64,000 bases of DNA. Source: Micromonospora fulviviridis (GTDB lineage Bacteria; Actinomycetota; Actinomycetes; Mycobacteriales; Micromonosporaceae). The notes beneath the pieces are model-generated. The model did not search any database and was not told the origin of the DNA. It was given only the letters and a program-made list of their open reading frames with translations. Made by a program: the position numbers and the translations under genes. The stretch covers positions 109,394 through 173,393 of the forward strand of contig NZ_BMRA01000004.1 in NCBI RefSeq assembly GCF_014648395.1. The letters are read 5' to 3'. This document shows positions 51,734 to 60,814 of the stretch, piece after piece. The number at the start of each line of letters is the position of its first letter. The stretch's first letter is position 1.

Positions 51734-51763
51734 CCCCGCATTCTGCCTTGCCCGCCGTCCTTG

Positions 51764-51795
51764 TACCTCGATACGGTGTACCTCGCTTCGAGGTA
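51764..51795. promoter_or_regulatory. Operator dyad between padR and the hydrolase
   Basis: TACCTCG-CTT-CGAGGTA (51779-51795) is a perfect 7-3-7 palindrome. A third TACCTCG lies at 51764-51770, exactly 15 bp upstream. The palindrome runs into TATAGG (51794-51799), a likely -10 for the hydrolase, so binding would block transcription. Confidence 0.65.
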
Positions 51796-51807
51796 TAGGG
51801 GAATGGC

Positions 51808-52629
51808 ATGCGCATCACGGGACACGGCGGGACCGGGCTCAACGTGGTCGACTTCGGGGGCGACGGCCCCGGCATCCTGCTGCTGCACGGGCTCACCGGC
51901 CGGGCCGCCAACTGGACGGCCACCGCCCGCTGGCTCACCCGCCACGGCCGGGTGGTCGGCTACGACGCCCGCGGGCACGGCCACAGCGACAAGCCCGACG
52001 GCCCGTACGACCGCCCGGCGTACGTCGGCGACGCGGTCGCGGTGATCGAGGCGCTCGACCTGGGTCCGGCGCTGGTGGTCGGCCACTCGATGGGCGGCCT
52101 CACCGCCTGGCAGCTCGCCGGCGCCCGGCCGGACCTGGTCCGCGGCGTGGTGATCGCCGACATGAACCCGGTGACCCCGCCCGACCTGGTCGACCGCTGG
52201 CGTCGGTGGCTGGCCGACTGGCCGGTGCCCTTCCCCACCCTGGCCGACGTGCGGGACTACTTCGGGGCCGCTCGGCGCACCGAGGGGGAGTCCTTCGTGG
52301 AGGTGATGGCCGGCGGCCCGGACGGCTGGCGCCCGCTGGCCCGCCCCGAGCACCTGCTCGCCTCCCTGGCGCACTGGGCGGACCGCGACCACCGGCCGGA
52401 ACTCGGCTCGGTCCGCTGCCCGGCGCTCGTGGTGGCCGGGGCGGACAGCGACCAGCCGGTCGACCGGCAACGGGAACTCGCCGACCTGCTGCCCGACGGC
52501 CGCTTCGCGCTCGTACCCGATGCCGGCCACGTGCTGCACTACGACAACCCGTCCCGCTGGCGGGCGGCCGTCGAACCGTTCGTCGCCGAGCTGGCCCCGG
52601 CCCGGCGTCACCCGGTGCCCGGCCGGTAG
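51808..52629 (+). CDS. Alpha/beta hydrolase
   Basis: 273 aa from ATG 51808. The oxyanion region is L-L-H-G-L-T-G-R, the nucleophile elbow G-H-S-M-G-G, the acid is probably in V-V-A-G-A-D-S-D, and the His lies in P-D-A-G-H-V-L-H. It resembles haloperoxidase-like or lactonase-like hydrolases; the substrate is unknown. It is probably controlled by the divergent PadR regulator. Confidence 0.88.
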   Translation: MRITGHGGTGLNVVDFGGDGPGILLLHGLTGRAANWTATARWLTRHGRVVGYDARGHGHSDKPDGPYDRPAYVGDAVAVIEALDLGPALVVGHSMGGLTAWQLAGARPDLVRGVVIADMNPVTPPDLVDRWRRWLADWPVPFPTLADVRDYFGAARRTEGESFVEVMAGGPDGWRPLARPEHLLASLAHWADRDHRPELGSVRCPALVVAGADSDQPVDRQRELADLLPDGRFALVPDAGHVLHYDNPSRWRAAVEPFVAELAPARRHPVPGR

Positions 52630-52694
52630 CAGGACCACAGGTGCCTCCGGGCCTCCGAGGCGCCCGTGACGTTCCACGTGGCCCCCGTGCAACG

Positions 52695-52730
52695 ACGAGG
52701 GGCCCGGCGCGGGTGCGCCGGGCCCCTCGT
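52695..52730. terminator. Bidirectional terminator between the hydrolase and aceE
   Basis: Perfect 16-bp arms ACGAGGGGCCCGGCGC (52695-52710) and 52715-52730 with a 4-nt loop, between convergent genes. Confidence 0.88.
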
Positions 52731-52740
52731 GCGGGACAGG

Positions 52741-55485
52741 TCAGCTGTCGCCGCCGGTCTCCCCGACCGGAGCGGCGTTGACGTCGTCCAGCGCGTACTT
52801 CTTGGCGGCCTCGGCCGGCACGTGGGCCGGCACCGCGCCGCGCAGGGCGAGCTGGCGCAGCGCCGCGACGGCCACCGACTCGGCGTCCACGTGGAAGTGG
52901 CGGCGCAGCGCGTGCCGGGTGTCCGACATGCCGAAGCCGTCGGTGCCGAGCGAGGTGTAGTCGCCGGGCACCCAGCGGGCGATCAGGTCCGGCACCGCGC
53001 GCATCCAGTCGCTCACCGCGACCTTCGGCCCGTCGGCGTCGGCCAGCTTCCGCTGGATGTACGGCACCCGCTGCTCGCCGCCCGGGTTGAGCAGGTTGTG
53101 CTCCTCGCACTCCACCGCGTCCCGGCGCAGCTCGGTCCAGGAGGTCACCGACCAGACGTCGGCGGCCACGCCCCAGTCCTCGGCGAGCAGCTTCTGCGCC
53201 TTGAGCGCCCACTGCATGCCCGTGCCGGAGGCCAGGATGTTGGCCTTCGGCGCGTCCCCGTCGACCTGCGGGGCCGGCGAGTAGCGGTAGATGCCCTTGA
53301 CGATGCCCTCGACGTCCACGCCCTCCGGCTCGGCCGGCTGGAAGATCGGCTCGTTGTAGACGGTGAGGTAGTAGAAGATGTTCTCCTGCGCCTCGCCGTA
53401 CATCCGGTGCAGGCCGTTCTCCATGATGTGCGAGATCTCGAAGGCGAACGCCGGATCGTAGGCGGCCACCGCCGGGTTGGTGGCGGCGAGCAGCAGCGAG
53501 TGGCCGTCCTCGTGCTGGAGGCCCTCACCGTTGAGCGTGGTCCGGCCGGCGGTCGCGCCCAGCAGGAAGCCCCGCGCCATCTGGTCGGCCGCGGCCCAGA
53601 GCCCGTCGCCGGTCCGCTGGAACCCGAACATCGAGTAGAAGATGTAGAGCGGGATCATCGGCTCGTCGTGCGTGGCGTACGACGTGCCGGCCGCGGTGAA
53701 CGAGGCGACCGAGCCGGCCTCGTTGATCCCCTCGTGCAGGATCTGGCCGGTGGTGGCCTCCTTGTACGACAGGAACAGCTCCCGGTCCACCGAGGTGTAC
53801 CGCTGGCCGTGCGGCGAGTAGATCTTCGCCGTCGGGAAGAGCGAGTCCATGCCGAAGGTGCGGGCCTCGTCCGGGATGATCGGCACCCAGCGCTTGCCGA
53901 ACTCCTTGTCCTTCATCAGGTCCTTGAGCAGGCGGACGAAGGCCATGGTGGTGGCCACCTTCTGCTTGCCCGAGCCGCGCTTGACGTCGGAGAAGCGCTC
54001 GGCGCCCGGGATCTGCAGCGTCTTGCCGGTGGTCCGGCGGGTCGGCAGGTAGCCGCCGAGCTGCTTGCGCCGCTCGTGCAGGTACTCCACCTCGTCGGAC
54101 TTCTCGCCCGGGTGGAAGTACGGCGGGAGGTACGGGTTGTCCTCCAGCTGCTTGTCCGGGATGTCCAGGTAGAGCCGGTCGCGGAAGAGCTTGAGGTCCT
54201 CCAGCGTCAGCTTCTTCATCTGGTGGGTGGCGTTGCGCGCCTCGAAGTGCGAACCCAGCGTCCAGCCCTTGATGGTCTTGGCCAGGATCACCGTCGGCTG
54301 GCCGGTGTGCTCCATGGCCGCCTTGTAGGCCGCGTAGAGCTTCCGGTAGTCGTGGCCACCCCGCTTGAGGTTCCAGATCTCGTCGTCGCTCAGGTGCTCG
54401 ACCATCTTGCGGGTCCGCGGGTCGCGGCCGAAGAAGTGCTCCCGGACGTACGCCCCGGACTCCGCCTTGTAGGTCTGGTAGTCACCGTCGGGCGTGGTGT
54501 TCATGAGGTTGACCAGGGCGCCGTCGGTGTCCGCGGCGAGCAGCGGGTCCCACTCGCGGCCCCAGACCACCTTGATGACGTTCCAGCCGGCGCCCCGGAA
54601 GAACGCCTCCAGCTCCTGCATGACCTTGCCGTTGCCCCGCACCGGGCCGTCCAGCCGCTGCAGGTTGCAGTTGATCACGAAGGTGAGGTTGTCCAGCTCC
54701 TCGCGGGCGGCCACGCCGATCGCGCCGAGCGACTCGACCTCGTCCATCTCACCGTCGCCGAGGAACGCCCAGACGTGCTGCTGGGAGGTGTCCTTGATGC
54801 CCCGGTGGTGCAGGTAGCGGTTGAACCGGGCCTGGTAGATCGCGTTCATCGGCCCGAGGCCCATGGAGACGGTGGGGAACTCCCAGAAGTCCGGCATGAG
54901 CCGCGGGTGCGGGTACGACGGCAGGCCGCCGTTCGGGTGCGACAGCTCCTGCCGGAAGCCGTCGAGCTGGTCGGCGTTGAGCCGGCCCTCCAGGAACGCC
55001 CGCGCGTACATGCCGGGGGAGGCGTGGCCCTGGTAGAAGATGTGGTCGCCGCCGCCCGGGTGGTCCTTGCCCCGGAAGAAGTGGTTGAAGCCCACCTCGT
55101 AGAGGGACGCGGAGCTGGCGAAGGTGGAGATGTGGCCACCCACGCCGATCTCCGGCCGCTGCGCCCGGTGCACCAGCATGGCGGCGTTCCACCGGATGTA
55201 GGCCCGGAGCCGCCGCTCGATGTGCTCGTCACCCGGGAACCAGGGCTCGCGCTCCGGCGGGATGGTGTTGATGTAGTCGGTGGTCGTCAGCGACGGCACC
55301 CCGACCTGGCGCTCGCGGGCCCGCTCGAGCAGGCGCAGCATGACGTAGCGGGCGCGCTTGGTTCCGCGCTCGTCGATGACACCGTCAAGCGACTCGACCC
55401 ATTCGCTGGTCTCTTCAGGGTCGATGTCCGGAAGCTGGCTCGGCAGACCAGCGGTGATCACCGGGCGCTTGCGTTCCGTAGCCAC
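52741..55485 (-). CDS. aceE: Pyruvate dehydrogenase E1 component, homodimeric
   Basis: 914 aa. It decarboxylates pyruvate with thiamine diphosphate and feeds the lipoyl E2, giving acetyl-CoA. The TPP motif is G-D-G-E-M-D-E...N-C-N, and the chain keeps full family length. GTG at 55485 has GAGGGAA upstream. In related actinobacteria aceE lies next to fasR-fabD; here it is about 11 kb away. It is monocistronic, with a strong terminator. A dyad candidate (TACT-CACC-AGTA, 55591-55602) lies in the region shared with yjbQ. Confidence 0.96.
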   Translation of the reverse strand: MATERKRPVITAGLPSQLPDIDPEETSEWVESLDGVIDERGTKRARYVMLRLLERARERQVGVPSLTTTDYINTIPPEREPWFPGDEHIERRLRAYIRWNAAMLVHRAQRPEIGVGGHISTFASSASLYEVGFNHFFRGKDHPGGGDHIFYQGHASPGMYARAFLEGRLNADQLDGFRQELSHPNGGLPSYPHPRLMPDFWEFPTVSMGLGPMNAIYQARFNRYLHHRGIKDTSQQHVWAFLGDGEMDEVESLGAIGVAAREELDNLTFVINCNLQRLDGPVRGNGKVMQELEAFFRGAGWNVIKVVWGREWDPLLAADTDGALVNLMNTTPDGDYQTYKAESGAYVREHFFGRDPRTRKMVEHLSDDEIWNLKRGGHDYRKLYAAYKAAMEHTGQPTVILAKTIKGWTLGSHFEARNATHQMKKLTLEDLKLFRDRLYLDIPDKQLEDNPYLPPYFHPGEKSDEVEYLHERRKQLGGYLPTRRTTGKTLQIPGAERFSDVKRGSGKQKVATTMAFVRLLKDLMKDKEFGKRWVPIIPDEARTFGMDSLFPTAKIYSPHGQRYTSVDRELFLSYKEATTGQILHEGINEAGSVASFTAAGTSYATHDEPMIPLYIFYSMFGFQRTGDGLWAAADQMARGFLLGATAGRTTLNGEGLQHEDGHSLLLAATNPAVAAYDPAFAFEISHIMENGLHRMYGEAQENIFYYLTVYNEPIFQPAEPEGVDVEGIVKGIYRYSPAPQVDGDAPKANILASGTGMQWALKAQKLLAEDWGVAADVWSVTSWTELRRDAVECEEHNLLNPGGEQRVPYIQRKLADADGPKVAVSDWMRAVPDLIARWVPGDYTSLGTDGFGMSDTRHALRRHFHVDAESVAVAALRQLALRGAVPAHVPAEAAKKYALDDVNAAPVGETGGDS

Positions 55486-55590
55486 AGGCGTTCCCTCGGT
55501 TCTGTGTGGGATAGGTCTCTAGCGCCATCCTGCCCCCTGGTGGCGCTCGTCGTCACGTCTCCCTCCCCCAGACGCGACGCTGAACACAGG

Positions 55591-55602
55591 TACTCACCAG
55601 TA
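55591..55602. promoter_or_regulatory. Small dyad between aceE and the YjbQ gene
   Basis: TACT-CACC-AGTA, within a longer near-palindrome, lies 106 bp before aceE and 83 bp before the YjbQ gene. TetR-type operators can look like this, but support is thin. Confidence 0.25.
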
Positions 55603-55671
55603 ACTTTGCGCGACCACCGGGGTGTGCGGGACCGCCCGGCCGCCCCGGCGGCGGTTGCCGCCCGGTTGCGG

Positions 55672-55677
55672 CAGAAT
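55672..55677 (+). promoter_or_regulatory. -10 element of the YjbQ gene
   Basis: CAGAAT ends 7 nt before the ATG at 55685; there is no Shine-Dalgarno. Confidence 0.4.
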
Positions 55678-55684
55678 GCGCCGT

Positions 55685-56089
55685 ATGCGTAGTGAGGTGA
55701 TCACCGTCCAGACCGGGTCGCGGCCGACCGTCCGGGACATCACCAGCGAGGCCGAGCGGTTCGTCGCCGGGCAGGGGGACGGCCTGCTGCACGTCTTCGT
55801 GCCGCACGCCACCGCCGGCCTGGCGATCATCGAGACCGGCTCCGGCTCGGACGACGACCTGCTGCGGGCGCTCGACGACCTGCTCCCCGCCGACGACCGC
55901 TGGCGGCACCGGCACGGCTCGCCCGGGCACGGCCGGGATCACGTGCTGCCCGCCTTCGTCCCCCCGTACGCCACGCTGCCGGTGCTCGGCGGGCGGCTCC
56001 AGCTCGGCACCTGGCAGTCGATCTGCCTGGTCGACACCAACGGCGACAACCCCGGCCGGCAGGTCCGCTTCTCCTTCCTGCCCGGCTGA
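55685..56089 (+). CDS. YjbQ / UPF0047 family protein
   Basis: 134 aa. It shows the family landmarks V-F-V-P-H-A-T-A-G, a string of acidic residues (S-G-S-D-D-D-L), H-G-S-P-G-H-G-R-D-H and L-G-T-W-Q-S-I. Family members have weak thiamine-phosphate synthase activity in vitro; the physiological role is unsettled. The sequence is full length and cytoplasmic. The start lies just after a -10-like hexamer, so the mRNA may be leaderless. Confidence 0.9.
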   Translation: MRSEVITVQTGSRPTVRDITSEAERFVAGQGDGLLHVFVPHATAGLAIIETGSGSDDDLLRALDDLLPADDRWRHRHGSPGHGRDHVLPAFVPPYATLPVLGGRLQLGTWQSICLVDTNGDNPGRQVRFSFLPG

Positions 56090-56101
56090 CCGGCGGCACG
56101 G

Positions 56102-56140
56102 CGCGGGGGTGGCCGCCCGGTCCGGGCGGCCACCCCCGCG
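56102..56140. terminator. Bidirectional terminator between the YjbQ and phoD genes
   Basis: Arms 56102-56120 (CGCGGGGGTGGCCGCCCGG) and 56122-56140 are perfect complements; a small loop forms by opening the inner pairs. Confidence 0.88.
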
Positions 56141-56151
56141 TACGACCCGGG

Positions 56152-57804
56152 TCAGGGGCGGACGGTCTCCGACTCCACCGTCTGCCGGCCCAGGTCAGCC
56201 GCCGCCTCCGGGTCCAGGCTCCGGGCGGCGGCCGGGGGCCGGTCGTACGTCAGGTTCAAGCCCGGCACCCGGTCCTCGATGACGAAGGTGGCCCGGGTGT
56301 GCGCGGGCGCGTCCGGCCGGCTCACGTACGGCAGCACGTCGAAGTTCGCGGCGAGCTGGGCCGGGGTGATCGTGGTGCGGACGTAGCCGCGCAGGTTGTT
56401 CTGGAAGCGCAGGTGCGGGTTGAACCTCAGCCACGGGTGCGAGCCGGTGGCCGAGTCCGCGCCGTCGCCGCCGGAGGTGATCGAGGAGCAGACCAGCTCA
56501 CTGCCGACCGTGCGGGAGGTCGGGTCGGCGTAGTCCAGCTTGAGGTCGCTGGCCCAGTGCGCGTGCACGTCGCCGGTGAGCACCACCGGGTTGCGTACCC
56601 CGGCGGCCACCCAGCCCCGGGTGATCCGGTCCCGGGAGGCGACGTACCCGTCCCAGGCGTCCATGCTGGTCACGGTGAGCGGGCCGGAGTTGTTGTCCCG
56701 CTGGCCGAAGAAGACCTGCTGGCCGAGGATGTCCCAGCGGGCCTCGGAGCGGCGGAACCCGTCCAGCAGCCACGCCTCCTGCTCGGCCCCGGTGATCGAC
56801 CGCGCCGGGTCGTACGCCGCCGCGCAGTCCTTGTAGCCGTCGCCGCAGCCCTGGTCGTCCCGGTACTGCCGGGTGTCGAGCATGTGGAAGGTGGCCAGCC
56901 GGCCCCAGCGCACCCGCCGGTAGAGCTGCATGTCGACGCCGCGCGGGATCGAGGTCCGCCGCAGCGGCATGTTCTCGTAGTACGCCTGGAACGCCGCCGC
57001 CCGCCGGGCCGGGAAGTCCGGGTCCGGCGCCTCGGGCACCTCGTCGGCCCAGTTGTTCTCCACCTCGTGGTCGTCGAAGACCACCACCCAGGGCGCGACC
57101 GCGTGCGCCGCCTGGAGGTCGGCGTCGGTCTTGTACTGGGCGTGCCGCTGCCGGTAGTTGGCCAGCGTCCGGGTCTCCGGCCCCTCGTGGTCGCGCGGGT
57201 TGCCGCCCGGCACGGTGTAGGTGTCCGGCGCGTACTCGTACTGGTAGTCGCCGAGGTGCAGGATCAGCTCCGGTTCGGTCTCGGCCAGCCGCCGGTACGC
57301 GGTGAACCAGCCGTGCTCGTACTGCGAGCAGGAGACGAAGCCCATGGCCAGCGAGTCCGGCAGGTGCCACGGCGCCGGCGCGGTGCGGGTGCGCCCGACC
57401 GGGGAGACCCACCGCTCGGCCCGGAACCGGTAGAAGTACTCCCGGCCGGGGAGCAGCCCGTCCAGTTCGACGTGCACGCTGTGCGCGGACTCCGGCCGTG
57501 CCGTCGCGGCCCCGCGGCGGACCACGTGCCGGAAGTTCTCGTCGGCGGCCAGTTCCCAGTGCACCGGCACCACCCGGGACGGCATCCCGCCCAGGCCGTC
57601 CTCGGCCAGCGGCTCGGGGGCCAGCCGGGTCCAGAGCACAAAGCCCTCGTGGTCCGGGTCGCCGGAGGCCACGCCGAGGGTGAACGGGTCGCGGCGCAGC
57701 GGGCCGGCGGCCGCCGCGCCGGCCGCGGCCGGCAGCCCGGTCACCACGCCGGCGGCGCCGAGCGCCGCGCCGCTGAGCAGGATGGTACGTCGGGACAGTG
57801 CCAT
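56152..57804 (-). CDS. phoD: PhoD-family alkaline phosphatase/phosphodiesterase, Tat-exported
   Basis: 550 aa from ATG 57804 with GGGGAGGAAA upstream. The N-terminus has a twin-arginine signal (S-R-R-T-I-L-L), a hydrophobic region and an A-x-A end near residue 33, so the protein is exported folded. A Fn3-like N domain leads to the metallophosphatase core: S-C-S-Q-Y near residue 150, H-L-G-D-Y-Q-Y-E-Y, F-D-D-H-E-V-E-N-N-W, L-D-T-R-Q-Y-R and T-G-D-V-H-A-H-W. It releases phosphate from organic phosphates. A possible PHO box lies 60-90 bp upstream. Confidence 0.93.
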   Translation of the reverse strand: MALSRRTILLSGAALGAAGVVTGLPAAAGAAAAGPLRRDPFTLGVASGDPDHEGFVLWTRLAPEPLAEDGLGGMPSRVVPVHWELAADENFRHVVRRGAATARPESAHSVHVELDGLLPGREYFYRFRAERWVSPVGRTRTAPAPWHLPDSLAMGFVSCSQYEHGWFTAYRRLAETEPELILHLGDYQYEYAPDTYTVPGGNPRDHEGPETRTLANYRQRHAQYKTDADLQAAHAVAPWVVVFDDHEVENNWADEVPEAPDPDFPARRAAAFQAYYENMPLRRTSIPRGVDMQLYRRVRWGRLATFHMLDTRQYRDDQGCGDGYKDCAAAYDPARSITGAEQEAWLLDGFRRSEARWDILGQQVFFGQRDNNSGPLTVTSMDAWDGYVASRDRITRGWVAAGVRNPVVLTGDVHAHWASDLKLDYADPTSRTVGSELVCSSITSGGDGADSATGSHPWLRFNPHLRFQNNLRGYVRTTITPAQLAANFDVLPYVSRPDAPAHTRATFVIEDRVPGLNLTYDRPPAAARSLDPEAAADLGRQTVESETVRP

Positions 57805-57853
57805 CGGTTTCCTCCCCGGAGTCCGGTTCCTCGACTCCGGGCAGCCTCGCGAC

Positions 57854-57897
57854 CGTCGATGTCCGGCAGGTGGCCGGCAGGCGACCGTGGACGGCAC
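57854..57897 (-). promoter_or_regulatory. Candidate PHO box for phoD
   Basis: On the minus strand two adjacent 11-bp units, GGTCGCCTGCC (57876-57886) and GGCCACCTGCC (57865-57875), are flanked by weaker units in the same register. PhoP of actinobacteria binds 11-bp direct repeats like GTTCACC plus 4; the two best units match 5 of 7 conserved bases. Confidence 0.4.
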
Positions 57898-57941
57898 CTC
57901 TTGCCGAACAGCGAGCCCCGGCTGAATCCGGCGCGCCGGCG

Positions 57942-58712
57942 TCAGCCCAGCAGCCGGCGCAGCCGGCCCGGCGTGTGGCCCAGCTGGGCCCGGACCGTGC
58001 GGGTCAGGTGGGCCTGGTCGGCGAAGCCCAGCTCGACGGCGAGGCCGGCCAGGCTCTCCGCGCCCTCTTCGAGCCGGTCGAGGAGGCGCCCGACGCGCAG
58101 CCGGTTGCGGTAGCGGGTCAGCGGCACCCCGACCCGGGCCTGGAACTCCCGGCTGAGCCGGTAGGGCGAGACCCCGAGCGCCCGGGCCAGCGGCAGCAGC
58201 CCGGCGGCCTCGGGAGCCCCGTCGTGCAGGGCGGCCCGGGCCCGCTCGACCAGCCGCCCGTCCCGCCCGCTCCCACCCGCCGCCGGTCCGGTGGCCCCGC
58301 CGACCAGCCGGACCAGCCGCTCGGCCGCCGCGTGGTCGGGGTCGGCCGTGGCCCGCAGCAGCAGCCGGTGGGCCAGGTCCACCCTGGCGTCGACGTGCAC
58401 CACGGCGGGCACGGGCCGGTCCGCGAACAGTTCCCGCCACAGCCGCTCCGACAGGTGCACCGAGGTGCACTCGTCCCCGCCCGCCGGGTGGGCGAAGCGT
58501 TCCTCCTCACCGGGCACGGTGAGGTAGGCCACGGTCGGCTCGACGAACTCGGCGCCGCCGCGCCCGGCCCGGCGGAAGCCGCCACGGCGGGTCAGCACCA
58601 GGCCGTGGGCGGTGGCCGGCTCGGGCGCGGACCAGCCCGTGTGGTCGTCCCGGCACCGCACCGCGCTGATCGTGAAGTCCGGGTGCGCCAGCAGAGGCAC
58701 GGCGGTACGCAT
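57942..58712 (-). CDS. AraC-family transcriptional regulator
   Basis: 256 aa. An N-terminal cupin-like sensor (about 1-140) precedes two helix-turn-helices: A-L-G-V-S-P-Y-R-L-S-R-E-F near residue 180 and G-F-A-D-Q-A-H-L-T-R-T-V with G-H-T-P-G-R near the end. ATG 58712 lies 7 nt after TACCCT, so a leaderless mRNA is likely. It diverges from the MFS exporter by 88 bp and probably controls it. Confidence 0.9.
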   Translation of the reverse strand: MRTAVPLLAHPDFTISAVRCRDDHTGWSAPEPATAHGLVLTRRGGFRRAGRGGAEFVEPTVAYLTVPGEEERFAHPAGGDECTSVHLSERLWRELFADRPVPAVVHVDARVDLAHRLLLRATADPDHAAAERLVRLVGGATGPAAGGSGRDGRLVERARAALHDGAPEAAGLLPLARALGVSPYRLSREFQARVGVPLTRYRNRLRVGRLLDRLEEGAESLAGLAVELGFADQAHLTRTVRAQLGHTPGRLRRLLG

Positions 58713-58719
58713 GCCGGTC

Positions 58720-58725
58720 AGGGTA
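58720..58725 (-). promoter_or_regulatory. -10 element of the AraC-family gene
   Basis: TACCCT on the minus strand ends 7 nt before the ATG at 58712. Confidence 0.45.
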
Positions 58726-58800
58726 GGCCGACCGGGTGACAGGACGGTCCCGCAAGGATCGACAAGACCGAGTGCCGCCCCGACCGGCAGGGTGGTGGCC

Positions 58801-60243
58801 GTGACCGAGTCGAACCGCCGGACCGCCGCCCTGCTCACCGTCCTGCTCACCGGGCAGGCGATGGCCTCCATGGACACCTCGATCGCGGCCGTGGCCGCGC
58901 CCGCGATCCGCGCCGACCTGGAAGGACCGCCGGCCGTGCAGCAGCTCGTGCTGGCCGGCTACACCCTCACCTTCGCCGTGCTGGTGGTGGTCGGGGCCCG
59001 GCTCGGCGCCCGGCACGGCGGTCCGCGGGTCTTCCTGCTCGGCCTGGCCGGGTTCACCCTCGCCTCGCTGGCCTGCGGTCTGGCCCCGGGGCCGGTCGCG
59101 CTGGTGCTGGCGCGGGTGGCCCAGGGCGCGGCCGGCGCGCTGATGGTGCCGCAGGTGCTGTCGCTGATCCAGTCGGCGGTCCCGGGCGCGGCCCGGGCGC
59201 GGGCGATCGGGGCGTACTCGATGGTGCTGGCCCTCGGCGTGGCCGCCGGCCAGGTCCTCGGCGGGCTGCTGGTGACCCTCGACCTCGGCGGGTTGACCTG
59301 GCGGCTCGCGTTCCTGGTCAACGTGCCGGTCGGCGTGGTGCTGCTGCTCGCCGGGCGCCGGGTCCTCGCCGGCCTGCCGGCCGATCCGCCCCGGCGGGAG
59401 CCGCTGGACCTGCCGGGCGCGTTCCTCCTCGCCGCCGCGATGCTCACCGTGGTGCTGCCCCTGGTGCTCGGCGGGGACCTCGGCTGGCCGGGGTGGGTCC
59501 GTGCCGCCGCGGTCGCCGCCGGCGCCGTCGGGCTGCGGCTCTTCCTCGGGTACGAGGTTCGGCGCGCCCGCCGCGACGCGGCCCCGCTGCTGGACGTGGC
59601 GGTGCTGCGCCACCCCGGGGTGCCGGCCGGTCTGCTCGCCTGCTGCGTGGTGATGGGCTGCTATGCCGGCTTCCTGTTCGTGCTCACCCTGCGGCTCCAG
59701 GACGGGCTGGGCTTCACCGCGCTGGCGGCGGGACTGGCCTTCCTCCCGTACGCCTCGGGTTTCGCGCTGTGCGGCCTGGCGGTGGCGCGGCTGCCGGAGC
59801 GGGCCCGGGCGGTGCTGCCGGTCGCCGGCCCGCCGGTGCTGGCGGCGGTCGTGGTGGCGCTGGCCGGGCTCGCCGCGGCGGGCTGGCCGTGGCCGGCGGG
59901 AAGCCTGCTGCTGGTGGTCGGCGGGGCGGCGCACGCGGCGGCGTTCAGCCCGCTGGTCACCCGCCTCACCGGCGTCGTGCCGGCCGGCGCGGCCGCGGCG
60001 CTCTCCGCGGCCGTCTCCACCGGCACGCTGCTCGCCGCCGTGCTGGGCGTGACCCTGGTCGGCGGCCTGCATCTCGCCCTGACCGCGGCCGGCCAGCACG
60101 GCCGTGGGCTCGCCCTGCCCCCGGCGCTCCTGACCGCCGGCCTGCTGCTGGCCGGCGCGGTCGCCGCGCGGCGGGCCACCCGCCCGGCGCCGGACACCCG
60201 ACCGGTCCCGGGCGGTCCCGAGGTCGTCGGCTCGCGGCCGTGA
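58801..60243 (+). CDS. MFS exporter of the EmrB/QacA (DHA2) type
   Basis: 480 aa from GTG 58801; GTG codons at 58792 and 58795 are alternatives. There are about 14 TM helices. Visible DHA2 features are M-A-S-M-D-T-S-I in helix 1 and G-A-R-L-G-A-R-H-G-G-P-R-V in the helix 2-3 loop. The usual substrates are drugs or metabolites. It lies between the divergent AraC regulator and a downstream MarR regulator, both candidate controllers. There is no adjacent biosynthetic cluster. Confidence 0.9.
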   Translation: MTESNRRTAALLTVLLTGQAMASMDTSIAAVAAPAIRADLEGPPAVQQLVLAGYTLTFAVLVVVGARLGARHGGPRVFLLGLAGFTLASLACGLAPGPVALVLARVAQGAAGALMVPQVLSLIQSAVPGAARARAIGAYSMVLALGVAAGQVLGGLLVTLDLGGLTWRLAFLVNVPVGVVLLLAGRRVLAGLPADPPRREPLDLPGAFLLAAAMLTVVLPLVLGGDLGWPGWVRAAAVAAGAVGLRLFLGYEVRRARRDAAPLLDVAVLRHPGVPAGLLACCVVMGCYAGFLFVLTLRLQDGLGFTALAAGLAFLPYASGFALCGLAVARLPERARAVLPVAGPPVLAAVVVALAGLAAAGWPWPAGSLLLVVGGAAHAAAFSPLVTRLTGVVPAGAAAALSAAVSTGTLLAAVLGVTLVGGLHLALTAAGQHGRGLALPPALLTAGLLLAGAVAARRATRPAPDTRPVPGGPEVVGSRP

Positions 60244-60267
60244 CCTGGGACGCCCGGCGCCGGTCAG

Positions 60268-60273
60268 TACGAT
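60268..60273 (+). promoter_or_regulatory. -10 element of the MarR-family gene
   Basis: TACGAT ends 7 nt before the ATG at 60281, suggesting that marR has its own leaderless transcript. Confidence 0.5.
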
Positions 60274-60280
60274 GTGAGAC

Positions 60281-60763
60281 ATGGCGCAATCCACCGTCCC
60301 CACCGCCGGCTCCGACGCGGGCGACCTCTCCGGCCTGGCCGGGGACGCGGTGCGCCGGATCATGCACATCGCCTCGGCGATGCGGCACTACCAGGACGAG
60401 GAGATCGCCGCGCTGGGGCTCACCCCGGCCGTCGCCCGCGCCCTGCACGAGCTGGACCCCGACCGGCCGCTGCCCGCCCGGGACCTCGCCGAGCAGTTGC
60501 GCTGCGATCGCTCCAACGTCACCGGGCTGGTCGACAAGCTGGAGCAGGCCGGGCTGGTGGAGCGGCGGGTCGACCCCGCCGACCGGCGGCAGAAGACGCT
60601 GGTGGTGACCACCGAGGGCCGGCGGGTCCGGGAACGGGTCCGGCTGGTGATGTCCGACTCCCGACTGCTCGCCGGGCTCACCACCGGAGAGCTGGCCACC
60701 CTGCGTGAGCTGGTCTGGAAGGTCTCCGACGGCGGTTGCCCGGAGCAGTGCGGGGAGTCCTGA
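60281..60763 (+). CDS. MarR-family transcriptional regulator
   Basis: 160 aa. The winged helix is R-D-L-A-E-Q-L-R-C-D-R-S-N-V-T-G-L-V-D-K-L-E, followed by the wing R-R-V-D-P-A-D-R-R-Q-K. An added C-x3-C pair at the C-terminus (G-G-C-P-E-Q-C-G) could sense redox or bind metal. It follows the MFS exporter by 37 bp and may regulate it, but it has its own promoter. Confidence 0.92.
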   Translation: MAQSTVPTAGSDAGDLSGLAGDAVRRIMHIASAMRHYQDEEIAALGLTPAVARALHELDPDRPLPARDLAEQLRCDRSNVTGLVDKLEQAGLVERRVDPADRRQKTLVVTTEGRRVRERVRLVMSDSRLLAGLTTGELATLRELVWKVSDGGCPEQCGES

Positions 60764-60814
60764 CCCCGGCCGGGCGGAACGTGTCCGACTGGGCGAGGTG
60801 GGCTCCGGTCGGTA

